DNA of 64,000 nucleotides from Halicephalobus mephisto (Eukaryota; Nematoda; Chromadorea; Rhabditida; Panagrolaimidae), in the NCBI GenBank assembly GCA_009193035.1, contig SWDT01000567.1:62001-126000 (forward strand), in the 5' to 3' direction. Positions 34,756-45,314 of this stretch are shown here, one piece after another; position 1 is the stretch's first letter; the number at the start of each line of letters is the position of its first letter. The translations under genes and the position numbers were made by a program. Below the pieces are notes generated by a model. It saw only the letters and a list, made by a program, of their open reading frames with translations, searched no databases and was not told the DNA's origin.

Positions 34756-35031
34756 CTAGCTCCACAGTTTTTGTGATTCCAGGAATGCGCTCAGCTGTTG
34801 GTTCATCGTTTGCGGCTCTCCCGCCCCAGGCCTTGGCGGTACGGTAGCCGTCGGTTCCGAGTACCCAGGGTTACATCGTATGACTTTTAGTCCTTTCACC
34901 ACGCCAAGATCACTGAATATCGAAAAGGTAGTACTCCTATAAAAATTATTATTGTGATTGTTATTCAAAACTTTAAAGGTTTGGGGATCTTCGATGACAG
35001 TAATTGGTTTCAAGATGCGCCAAACCCACAT
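34756..35031 (-). CDS. Possible 3' exon or small membrane protein
   Basis: A minus-strand frame of 91 codons from ATG at 35031 to TAG at 34756-34758; the open frame reaches back to 35082. Upstream in-frame codons plus the start give a hydrophobic stretch (LALIYFFFVYFMWVWRIL). This is followed by KPITVIEDPQTFK, an Asn-rich piece, LGVVKGLKVIRCNPGYSEP, then a Pro-rich and polar tail ending LSAFLESQKLWS. The tail DNA is clearly less AT-rich than its surroundings, as in coding exons here. It may be the last exon of a membrane protein whose other exons I cannot find, since only repeats lie upstream. The Asn-rich part could instead be a short intron ending 'tttttatag' at 34937. Function unknown. Confidence 0.35.
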   Translation of the reverse strand: MWVWRILKPITVIEDPQTFKVLNNNHNNNFYRSTTFSIFSDLGVVKGLKVIRCNPGYSEPTATVPPRPGAGEPQTMNQQLSAFLESQKLWS

Positions 35032-35199
35032 GAAATAAACAAAAAAAAAATAAATAAGGGCTAGTCGAGGATAAGCCAGAGTTCAAGTGGCAGTCCATGA
35101 CAACGATTAACTTGAATAAACAATGAATAATCTCATGGGCAAATTTATTGATTTTAAGAAAGTACGATCCACTACCGTTTTTGGATCAAAATAAAAAAT

Positions 35200-36130
35200 A
35201 AAAAAATTAATTTTCAGCAATAGCTCCTCCCTTGGGAGATTTGATCCCTGATTTCGTAAAAGATATTTTTTTATTTTAGGTTAGTTTTTCGGTTATTGAA
35301 TTAGTTTCAAATTCCAATCATAATAAAAAAAATAATTGTAAAACGAAAAAATTCAAAATTGTTTGAACCGAAGAAGACAAACGTCCCAAGAAACAAGTAT
35401 TTTCTGTTCCAGTTTTATTTTTATTTTTTTGTATTTTTTTTTATTAATCATTATTATTTTTTAGATTATTTTAAAAATCAACGGAAATTACTTAAATTCA
35501 AAAAAAATTCATAGTACGGTAGTTACCGCAGAACGTTTGATCCTCGATTTTATATAAAATTTTTATTTTTAGATTAATATTTTTGTTTTAAAATATCCTG
35601 GTGAAATAACTCAAATAATTTAAAAAATAATTTTCGAAAGTATCTGCAATCCAAAAAGATCAAATGTCCTTAGAGATCAAATATTTTACAATTTGTTTTT
35701 ACGTTTTTAGATTAGACTTTGTTTGATCCATAACATAGTGTAATATGACAGTTATGTGACAAAAAAGACAAATCTAAACAAAAATTTCAAAATTAATAAA
35801 AACTAAAAAAGCCCTGAGGGTATAACTACAGTAAGATTTAACTTTTAATTTGATTTTTTATGCAAGTTTTTTATTTTTAAAATTGCCTAAAATGACTGTT
35901 AAATGTCAAAAAATCAATATAGAAAAATTTAAAATTAAAATAAATAAAAAAAAATCAAAAAAAACCCTGAGGGTATAACTACAGTAAGATTTAAATTTCG
36001 TTGAAAATTATTTAAATCAATATTTTTCACTTTTGAAAAGTAACATAAAAGTTAAGGAACAAAAAAGATTAAGAGAAAAAATTTCAAACTACAAGGTACA
36101 AGAAATCAAAAGCCCTAAAGAAATAAAAAT
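35200..36130 (+). repeat. Degenerate 'ccctgagggtataactacag' repeat array
   Basis: Diverged copies of a unit of about 110-150 bp: 'gccctgagggtataactaca' near 35813, 'accctgagggtataactaca' near 35963, and weaker ones near 35650 and 36110. The same family appears at 31860-32230 and 55190-55790. Confidence 0.65.
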
Positions 36131-36407
36131 TATGCAATTTATCTTCTACTTTTTTGAACTGATTTTTTTGATCTTTGACTTGTCAATCACGTAATAAAAA
36201 ATCGATTTTAAAAAAGCAAGAGTTCCCAAATTAAAATAACTTAAAATAAATCAAAAAATGATCGCAAATTTTCAAAAGAACAATTACTGTATAAGTTACT
36301 CTGAAAATTTGTTTAAAAAAGTAAAAAGTACTGTAAAATAAAATATAAATTTAAAAGTTAAAAGTTAACATATACCAGAATGGATAACAATCTCAAAGAA
36401 TTAATTA

Positions 36408-37926
36408 CCTTAATTTTACATATATAAGCATGGTGGGTCTCGGCGTGAAATGTGTATACCGCTGTCTTGGTCTACTCTTGAAATACTTTTTTTTCGTTAT
36501 TTCGATATTTCCGTAGTGGGTATTTATCATTATTGTTAATTTTTTCCCAAATGTGTCTTAGTGATAAGCTTGTTTTGTTTGACAAGTTGTAGAATCAATC
36601 ATGCGTAGAAGGTCTTTTACGGCAGCATACAAGGTTCAAGTAGTTAACTATGCTAAGGTGTTTGGAGTCGCAGAAGCTTCTTTTCACTACGCGGTGCACG
36701 ACAGCTTGATTCGTTGTTGGAGGAAAGAGAAAGACCTGCTAAAAACAATCAAGCCGACAAAAAGGGCGCAGAGAGGTCCCAAGGCCAAGTTTCCAGAAAT
36801 TGAGGAGCAACTCAAGCTGTGGGTGATTGAGAAACGGGCATGTAGAAGGTCAATCTCTACAGTGAAGATCAGGACTGAGGCTAGGAGATTAGCAGCCGAG
36901 AAAAGAATCACCAACTTTAAGGCAACCCCTTCATGGTGCTCCAAGTTCATGAGAACGAACAACTTATCCATCTCAGCTACTACATCTATCGGCCAACGTC
37001 TACCCGGAGATTATGAGGAGAAGCTCGCTAGCTTTAGGACCTTTGTCTACGCGAGGCTATGGAAGTAGAACCCGGCGATTTCGGGAACATGGATGAAGTC
37101 CCTGTAGTATTTGATATGTCGAGACGATTTACAGTCGACGTAAGAGCAACAGGACATTGTCATTACTACGATGGGAAGTGAAAAGTCCAATTTCATAGTT
37201 GTGCTCACGGCGATAGCAAGAGAGATAAAATACCTCCCTTTCATTATTTTTAAGAGGAAAACTGTGCCAATGAAAGACATCTCCCGGTGTCGTGGTCAAA
37301 GCCAATCCAAAAAGCTAGATGAATGAAGCTTTGATGAGTGAATGGGTGGAAGAATGCTGGCAGCAGAGACCTAATTTGGAGAAATCCTTGGTGATTTTGG
37401 ATTCAGTGCAGTCGCATCTGATAGATAAATTGAAAAGGGCGGTCAAAAAATAGCCCAAGATTGCCGTGATCCCTGACAGTATGACAAAACTGCTCCAGCC
37501 GCTCGATCTTTCCGTTAACAAAGCGTTCAAGAGTCACATGCAAACGAAATGGGAAACTTGGATATCTATCCCTGATGGTCATTTTCATACAAAAAGTGGA
37601 AGGCTGAAACGTGCTCCTTATTCGACAATCTGTAGATGGGTTCGGGAAAGTTTCGAAGCTGCGACCATCGAGTGTATTAAAAATGGATCCAGGAAGAGGC
37701 TGATGTCGAACCTGGAGCTTGAAGCTGTGGAGTATTCTATCTAATATGAGTTTAGAAGATTAATTTACTGTTCTTTTTTGTCACAAAATAAAAAAAATCA
37801 ACCTTATTTATGAGTTTGCAAAAATGCGCTGTTTTGAAAAAATAATAAAAAAGGTTATTTGTTCGTCCGACATTCGGCCAACTTTTTTTCGTATATAAGC
37901 TCGTGCTTATATGCGTAAAATTAGGG
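36408..37926 (+). mobile_element. Pogo-like DNA transposon with both termini
   Basis: About 1.52 kb. The left terminus is 'ccttaattttacatatataa' + 'gca'; the right, on the minus strand from 37926, is 'ccctaattttacgcatataa' + 'gca'. About 21 of 24 bases match. Both are flanked by TA (36406-36407 and 37927-37928), the target site of pogo/Tc1 elements. The right end also holds a palindrome, 'catataagcacgagcttata' (minus strand). The interior carries the broken transposase gene. Confidence 0.9.
36601..37744 (+). pseudogene. Pogo-family transposase, frameshifted
   Basis: The 5' part is intact: MRRRSFTAAYKVQVVNYAKV starts a psq/CENP-B type HTH (with IRCWRKEKDLLKTIKP). A second DNA-binding half follows (EEQLKLWVIEKRACRRSIST, TNFKATPSWCSKFMRTNNLS, SIGQRLPGDYEEKLASF). 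The DDE domain continues in other frames: GNMDEVPVVFDMS (the first catalytic Asp lies in MDE), a stretch near 37135-37310 with frameshifts, MNEALMSEWVEECW, LVILDSVQSHLIDK (second Asp region), an in-frame TAG near 37451, then IPDSMTKLLQPLDLSVNKAF (usually IPGGLTSLLQPLDVSxNKPF) and a C-terminus to 37744. At least one stop and several shifts make it non-functional. It resembles domesticated pogo relatives, but here the decay is plain. Confidence 0.9.
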
Positions 37927-38352
37927 TACTGTATAATTTTTTATTTTCTCAAGTCCTCGAAGTACTGTAACTTCAAAAAAAATTTTAAAATTTTAAAGTT
38001 AAAATAAGAAGTCAAAATTCCAAAAAAGTAATTACTATACATTCAATTCTTATTTTTTGAATAAGTTTTCAAAGTACTGTAAAATAAAAAATAAATCCGA
38101 AAATTGGGAATTTTTAGTTGAAACGAGTCAAAAAATGATCAAAAATCCTTGAGAGACAATTGTGCCCTCGAACTTTGAACTTTAAATCTTGACGGTGATG
38201 CAAAAAATCAAAAAACAGAACTAGTTCGAAAAAGTTAGACAATTTTTAGTCTCAGCCCATTTGAAAACGTTTTTGACGTAGAAAGTACCTCCCTATCGAA
38301 AAAACTTGAGCCAAGTTGACCGGTTAATTTTTGATTTTCCTTTAAAAAATTA

Positions 38353-39720
38353 ATGATGTTATTAAATTTAAATTCTATTATTTGTCAAAAATCATGGATT
38401 AATTTTTCTATTTTTAATGAAAAAAAAGTTTGGATTTTTTTAAGATTATTTTTAAATAATTTTTTTAGGATTTAAAAATTGTAAAAAATACCGTATCTAG
38501 TCAGTTACTGAATCTCCCGAACGAGGTTATTGAACATATTTTAAATTTCCTGGATCCTTGTGATGTTGAAACTTTGAAATTTGTTTGTAAAAAATTCAAA
38601 AATATTTATGAAAAAAGACGAAAAAATCTTCCACAAAAAAAAGTGAAATTAATTATTTGTCAATTCGGGACCTGGCATGATGTTCTTAAAGAACGTCAAA
38701 AATCCAAAAGTTTGTAAAATTTAATTTAATTTTAAGTATAATTTTTAATTTAGATTTGTTAAATTTTTGTCTATCAGATCCGGTTCCTGTTCCACAACGA
38801 AGAAAAACTAAAAATGGAAAATTTGAATTTTCTTTAATTAGAAATTTTTTGTGGAGAAAAAACAAAGACAGTATGCCTTCGTTCGATACCGTAATCACCA
38901 CATGTATGTTCGAAGTTAGTTGATTTTGAAAATTATTTTAAAATTTCAGATTTTTTTAAAATTTAAATTTAAATTTAAAATTTTTTGAAAACTGTAATTT
39001 TCGATTTTTTTAAATTAAAAATTTTTTGGAAACTTTAATTTTAGATTTTTTTTAAATTAAAAATTTTGGAAACTTTAATTTTAGATTTTTTTAAATTAGA
39101 AATTTTTTAAACATTTTTATTTAATTTAATTTTTTAATTTTAATTATTTCAGACATTGTTACTTAATATTCAATTACTTTCTCCAGATTTACGAACTATG
39201 CTGCATTTCGATCAAATAAACGGTATTTTTTAAATTTTATTATTTTTTAATTCTGTTTTTTTAGAATTAATTATTTTTTAAAATTGATTTTTATTTTTTT
39301 TTAAATTGATAATTTTTAAAAAAGTTTGTTTTTTTGAAGTTTTAAAAATTTTTTTTTTTTGAAGTTTTAAGAAATTTTGTTTTTTTGAAGTTTTAAAAAA
39401 ATTTTTTTTATATTTTTGTTTCAGTGAAATACATAGTGATAAATCTGTCTCATCCGTCCCTGTTTCCCCATAATCTCAAACGGTATCTGCCATCGATTTG
39501 TGACGATATTTCGAAAAGTTCCTCAGTCGAAACAGTCAGCTTTGTTCTTTTACATCCGCTGTCCACCTTTGCCAGAGGCTCCTATTCCATCGATGACTGT
39601 GAAAACTGGTTCAATAATCTTCGAAATATTCCACATATTTATGTCCATGTTTACTTCATCTCAGAACCCTTAAAAGATATTTTCGACATCAGCATGGAAG
39701 TTAAGAAGATTACGATATGA
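38353..39720 (+). CDS. F-box protein
   Basis: Exons 38469-38709, 38754-38914, 39153-39222 and 39425-39720 join in phase (768 nt). A first exon at 38353-38427 (MMLLNLNSIICQKSWINFSI and a few more residues) also joins in phase but is less certain; with it the protein has 280 aa. The F-box lies near the N-terminus: LLNLPNEVIEHILNFLDPCD then VETLKFVCKKFKNIYEK. The rest (KLIICQFGTWHDVLKERQKS, LLSPDLRTMLHFDQIN, VKYIVINLSHPSLFPHNLKR) carries no repeat I recognise, as in many fast-evolving nematode F-box proteins. By family, the F-box binds the SKP1-like subunit of an SCF ubiquitin ligase and the C-terminal part selects the substrate. Confidence 0.8.
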
Positions 39721-39819
39721 ATCTCCCATGTGAAAGATAGGTAAATAAAAATCAGATTTACTGCACTTATTCTGGGAATTTTTCATTTTTTAAGAAAAAC
39801 ATGAACTACGAACAGAGAA

Positions 39820-40085
39820 AACAATTTTTGATTTATGGGAAGTACTCGTTGACATTTGAAAACTGATTTTTGATATATGAAAATTGATTTTTGACATATG
39901 AAAGTTAACTTTTAATTTATAAAAATAACTTTTAATTTATAAAAATAATTTCTGACATATGAAAATTGATTTTTAGTTTATAAAAATATTTTTTGATATA
40001 TGAAAAATACTTTTTAATTTATAAAAATAATTTTTGATATATGAAAAATATTTTTTAATTCTAAAATAAACCTTTCGTATATAAA
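39820..40085. repeat. Short degenerate repeat
   Basis: Alternating 'tttttgatatatgaaaat' and 'tttttaatttataaaaataa' units of about 20 bp. The rest of 39721-41030 is AT-rich with no gene recognised; the minus-strand ORF at 40243-40485 shows no domain. Confidence 0.7.
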
Positions 40086-41029
40086 AAATCATACAGTATT
40101 AGTAAACGTAAGTAAACCTTGAACGAAAAAGGTTTGAGGAAGTATCAACAATTTAATGGAACATTTTATTGCAGATTTCGAAATAAATTGCAATCTTCGT
40201 CAAAGAAAGGTCTAAATGAACAATTAAACACTAGTTCAATACTCATTTCGTAATTTTTATGCGTTTGTTCGTTTTTTGATTCTTGAAATTTTTTCTCACA
40301 AGAAAATTGCATTTATTCGAAGTGATTTTTTGAAAGAAGTTATATTTAGTTTCGTAGCTTATTAAACAGATATTGAGGACCCTTAATTCCTGCTGAACGG
40401 TTTTGTAGAACGAGAAAGTGGAATTCCATATGTCAAAAGTCGGAAAAAAGATGCTTTGTTTTTTCTCGAGATTCAGCGACTCCATTTCGGAGACCTTCGT
40501 TTTTTCTTCAACTTGGGCAATTTCAACGATTATTTTTCATCATTAAGTATATTTTCCTCCTTCATTACAGCTGTTTAATTAGTTTTTCGAAAAGTAATCA
40601 AAAAAACTAATTCTAAATTTAAAAATTTTTAATTATCTTGTTTCAGAAAATTGTTTATTAAAAATAAAATACAGATTCCGAATCAAGATTTTAAAAATTT
40701 TAAAATAATATAATTCATTCCAAAAGGCTATTTCGAATAAGTGAACTTTCCTCGTTAATTTTCTTGTAATTTCTGAAATTACAAATTTTAAAAATTAAAT
40801 ATTTAAAAAATTCATATATAAAAGTTTATTTTTAATTAATTTTTTCCATTTCTTTTACGACATTAGTAACTTCAGATGATGATTGAATTTTTTCGAACAG
40901 TTTATCCGACAAAAATATGTTAAATCAAATTAATCGACATAAGCTCAAAAATCATGATTTTTTACGAAATATTTTGAATTTTTATTTTACATAATATGAA
41001 TTGATATATAAAAATATATGTTATATGAC

Positions 41030-41745
41030 ATACTTTTAAGTGCTATATTATGTATCTTTGTTTTGTGTATATTTCTATATATTATATATCTGTTTTAGGC
41101 ATATCATGTAGATGCATTGTATGTGCTTTGTATATGACACAGATGTTTTAGGTACATTATATAGATATGTTTTATATATGAAATAGATGTTTTAGGAATG
41201 TTTTATATATTATTTATAGATGTTTTAGATGCATTGTATATATGGATTGTATGTGTTTTATATCATGTATAGATGTTTTAGGTACATTATATAGATATGT
41301 TTTATATATGAAACAGATGTTTTAGGTATGTTTTATATATTATTTATAGATGTTTTAGATGCATTGTATATATGGATTATATGTGTTTTAAGTACAACAT
41401 AGATGTTTTGGGTATGTTTTATATCATGTATAGATGTTTTGGGTACATTATATAAATATGTTTTATATATGAAATAGATGTTTTAGGTGTGTTTTATATA
41501 TTATATACCTATTTTAAGTACATTATATACATGGATTATATGTGTTTTAAGTACAACATAGATGTTTTGGGTATGCTTTATATCATATATAGATGTTTTG
41601 GGTACATTATATAGATATGTTTTAGGTGTGTTTTATATATTATATATCTATTTTAAGTACATTATATACATATATTAAATGTGTTTTATGTATGTTTTAT
41701 TACACTTTTTATATATGTGGTTTATATACAGGTTTTATATTTTTT
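41030..41745. repeat. AT-rich minisatellite
   Basis: About 700 bp of interleaved units such as 'atagatgttttaggtacatt', 'atatagatatgttttatata' and 'tgaaatagatgttttaggta', in irregular higher-order order. Non-coding. Confidence 0.85.
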
Positions 41746-42462
41746 GTCCATGATTTCTATTTTTAAACCTATATACTGAACTATAAACCATTTCCAGTTT
41801 AATTTACGACTATTTCGACCTAGTTACGAGTTGATCTCATTTTGATATTTGTGATCGAATAAATTTCGAAATTATATCTTTATTTTTATGAGATTCATCG
41901 GCGATTAACTCGTATAAAATTTCCATCACATGATAGCGGGATTAACTGCAAAAAAGTATCTCCTGACAATCAAGTAGGATTTATTTTTTTATTTTTAAAT
42001 AAAATGATTTTAAATTCCTTAAATTAATTTATTAAAAGTTTTAAAAAAATAATTTTAAAAATTTTTGAATTCCATTGAAAAAAAAATTTGAAAAAAATGG
42101 AAAAAGTGAAAAATTTGAATTTATTACGAAATAATAAATTTTACTTTTTTTACCTAAATTTTGAGATTTCCTTTGTTAAAAATGGATATTTAATGCAGTT
42201 GAAAGTAATTTGATCTTGACTTCCAAAATATCTTTGAAAAATCAACCCGGTGCAAATTCAGATTCTTAGATTCTCAAAAAATTAGAATCTTTTGAATTTT
42301 AAACTCGAATTATTTCGAAATCATCAATGTTGAACTACGTTACTTTAAATAATCTTTCACAGCGAAATTCAAACAGATTTTTAAAACTTCATATAAAAAG
42401 CATAAAGTTGTTAGAATTAAAAAACAAATACCCAGTACACAAATGTCACATGCGATATAAAT
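41746..42462. other. Intergenic, no gene recognised
   Basis: AT-rich spacer between the minisatellite and the ATC microsatellite, downstream of the minus-strand FTH gene. No ORF of interest. Confidence 0.4.
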
Positions 42463-42571
42463 CATCAACATTACTATCATCATCATCTTTTCTATCATCA
42501 TCATCATAATTATCATCATCATCACCATCATCATCATCATCTTTTTTATCATCATAATTATCACTATCACT

Positions 42572-42603
<32 letters not shown>

Positions 42604-42655
42604 TATCATCATTATCTTCTTCATTTTTATCACCATCATCATCATCGTATTCTTC
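42463..42655. repeat. ATC/GAT trinucleotide microsatellite
   Basis: Runs of 'atcatcatc' with interruptions, about 190 bp, directly after the stop codon (42656-42658) of the minus-strand FTH gene and so probably in its 3' UTR. The coding end KEDDDS is the last part of the GAT tract that is translated. The long Met/Ile/Lys ORF in the repeat is an artefact. Confidence 0.88.
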
Positions 42656-44547
42656 TTAACTATCATCATCTTCTTTTTCATTCCTACCATCTTCTGATAT
42701 GTATTTCAAATTCAATGAAAAGTCCAACTTAAATTTCCTAGAGAATTCTGCTAACTCGAACTTGTAGTGGAAGATACCGTTGTTATTGAAAGAGCGGTGG
42801 TAGAAATCAGGAAATTCTTTCTGGAGTTTATCCATGTAATCTTCGAAGATTTCTTTTGGGATCTCGGACGTTATTTTCACAAAAGTCTTATATGTGATCC
42901 TAATGTTTAATTCTTGATTGAAATCGGGTATTTTTTTCTTCAAAATTGTCACTATTTCGAAAAAATTGCGAAATTTAAAAAAATCAATTTGTTTTTTAAT
43001 ATTAAAATTTCCAGAAAAACAAAACCGAAAAGATTTAAGATTTAAAAATTCCCTATTTGAAAATTCCAAAAATTTAAGGATTTTTTTAAAATTTATAAAT
43101 ATTTTTTTAGTCGGAAATAATTCCAAAAATTTGAGCAACTTGAATCCAGTACTGTAATTGACGAATTATAATAATTCTAAAAAATAAAAATTACCCTATA
43201 TTTAATGTTGAAAAATCATCAGAAAAATTTTCCCATCCACCACGAAGATTCAACGAATCCGTCTTGATGAATTCGGCCTTCAGAAGATCCTCGAGAACAA
43301 CGTCAGACAATTGCAGATCGTTAGTGTCAAGCCGGATATCGCTCCAGTCCTCAACTACATCAGATCCAATGTTGACGTGGTTAAACTTTCTAGATTCTAA
43401 CAGCAATTTTGCAGTTGAAAAATCACATTTATCTATTTCGAGCCATTCGAAATCTAAAAATTATTTTCCAAAATAGGTCTATAAAAAGATCTACATAAAA
43501 ATCAACGTCGAAATTAAAATCTGCAGTTTGCTTGCAATATTCAGACAGATTTACTGGATAATTTTATACATTTACGAAGATTTAAAAATTAAATTTAAAA
43601 TTAAAATTTAGTTTGTTTGCAACATTTAAGAAAAATATATAGATATCAAAATCAACGTCGAAATTAAAATCTGTAATTTGCTTGCAATGTTCAGACATAT
43701 CTACTGGGTAATTCCATACATTTATAAAAATTTCGAAATTAAATTTAAAATTAAAATTTAGTTTGCTTGCAACTTTTAGGAAGATAAGTAGATATCAAAA
43801 TCAACGTCGAAATTAAAATCTGCAGTTTGCTTGCAATGTTCAGATATATCTACTGGGTAATTCCATACATTTATAAAAATTTCGAAATTAAATTTAAAAT
43901 TAAAATTTAGTTTGCTTGCAACATTTAAGAAAACATATGGATATCAAAATCTGCAATTTGCTTGCCATTTTTAGATCACTCAGATATTTCTATATTTATA
44001 TTTATGAAAATTTCAAAATTAAAAAATGCAGTTTGTTTGTGAAATTTAAGCGACTAGTTTATTTAATTTTTGTTTAAAAATTTGATTTTTATTTTTGATG
44101 TCGGGTATTTTATGGACTTCAATATTGGTGAAAAATAAAACTCACTCGGATTTTTCAATAACAAGTCCGTAATAACTGTAGGAAGAGGATCACGAACATC
44201 AATCTTGACTGTGTCGATGGAGGACAGTATCCACCGGATGATCGGTTTGGTGCAAAGATGGTCAGAATTCGGATCAATTCCGACGTAATCATACTGTATT
44301 TTTCAGTTATAAAAATCATAAAAATTCATTCACTTACAAATTCCACGTGTAATCCATAGAATCCAATTGTTCCTTTATTCGGGAAGTCGGAGATACACAC
44401 AGTAAGTGGTTTCCTTATGGCGTTCTCCAAAATAAAAAAAGACTCTTTTCCGGAAAGTAGAAATCTGGCCATGAGTTCTTTGTCTTTTTCGAAATCATCT
44501 CTCAACTCTCGTCCAAGATCAGGATAAAAGTGAAGATTCAAACCCAT
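42656..44547 (-). CDS. FTH (DUF38)-domain protein, F-box-A-like
   Basis: Four exons on the minus strand: 44547-44338, 44293-44146, 43453-43195, 43151-42656; 1113 nt, 370 aa. It starts MGLNLHFYPDLGRELRDDFE about 7 nt after a TTTTTAG acceptor. The middle matches the layout of nematode FTH/DUF38 domains: DHLCTKPIIRWILSSIDTV, LPTVITDLLLKNPSNFEWLE, HVNIGSDVVEDW, LQLSDVVLEDLLKAEFIKTD. The C-terminal part reads FRFCFSGNFNIKKQIDFFKF and RNFFEIVTILKKKIPDFNQ, ending acidic. Such proteins usually carry an N-terminal F-box of about 45 residues. I see none here, so either a 5' exon was missed or this member lost it. Expected role if the F-box exists: substrate-binding arm of an SCF ubiquitin ligase. It is divergent with WDR24; the gap is filled with repeats. 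Confidence 0.75.
43490..44000 (-). repeat. Dispersed 'ttgcaagcaaactgcagat' repeat, in intron
   Basis: Three to four units of about 155 bp, each with (plus strand) 'aaatcaacgtcgaaattaaa', 'atctgcagtttgcttgcaat', 'ttcagacatatctactgggt' and 'tttagtttgcttgcaac'. They lie inside the FTH gene's second intron, reverse to the copy at 33.9 kb. Confidence 0.85.
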
Positions 44548-44719
44548 TCTGGATCTAAAAAGTAAAATTAAAAATTTTAATAAAAACAACATTATGAAGT
44601 CTGTTTTCATAAGAAAAAATTTGATCCACTTTCGAAAGACCACTGTAGTTTTAATTTTCGTTTTTAAAACATTTATATTCGTGGGTATTTCGACATAAGT
44701 ACTAATTTTGGAGACGTCA

Positions 44720-45235
44720 CACGATCAACGTCCAAATAAAAATTAAATTTCGCAGACTGCACGCAACATTTGCAAAAACAGGTCTAAATCAAAATTCAAA
44801 TCTGCAACTTGTCCGCAACATTGAGACAAATCAGCAAATATTTAAAAAACAGAAATCAAAATTAAATTTCGCAAACTGCACGCAACATTTAGAAAGGTCG
44901 AAATCAAAATTCAAATCTGCAACTTGTCCGCAACATTGAGGCAGCTCGGTTGAATTTTTGTATTTATATTTACGAAAATTTCAAAATCGAATAAAAATCC
45001 ATAGTTCTTTGGCAATATGCCAGCGGATCGGTCGACATCGAAATCAAAATCCAAATTTGCAGATTGCGCGCAACATTGAGGCAGCTCGATTGGCATTTTT
45101 ATATTTATATTTATAAAACTTTCGAAATCAAATAAAAATTTAAAATTTACCAGGAATATTCTGGCAGCCCGATTTGTCGACTTTTTGCAAGAAAATTTGA
45201 CTTTTATTTTGATTGTTTTATAAACTTCGGCACTG
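44720..45235 (-). repeat. Dispersed 'ttgcaagcaaactgcagat' repeat, promoter gap
   Basis: Units such as 'aaattcaaatctgcaacttg' and 'tccgcaacattgaggcagct' repeat three to four times in the gap between the FTH gene (-) and WDR24 (+). A 'ataaacttcggcactgcaga' end matches 'gtgaacctcggcaaaggtca' at 34.13 kb. Confidence 0.8.
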
Positions 45236-45314
45236 CAGAACCAAACTACAAAAAATATATTTCGGATTTTTGTTTTTTCGGATCTGAATTTTAATTTTCT
45301 AAATCTCTTTAAAA

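Noticed and set aside
41030..41745. Possible CRISPR-like array
   Set aside because: The units are contiguous, AT-rich and irregular with no unique spacers; the genome is eukaryotic.
42340..42690. Met/Ile/Lys-rich 116-codon minus-strand ORF
   Set aside because: Translation of the ATC microsatellite in the wrong frame; it overlaps the 3' end of the FTH gene.
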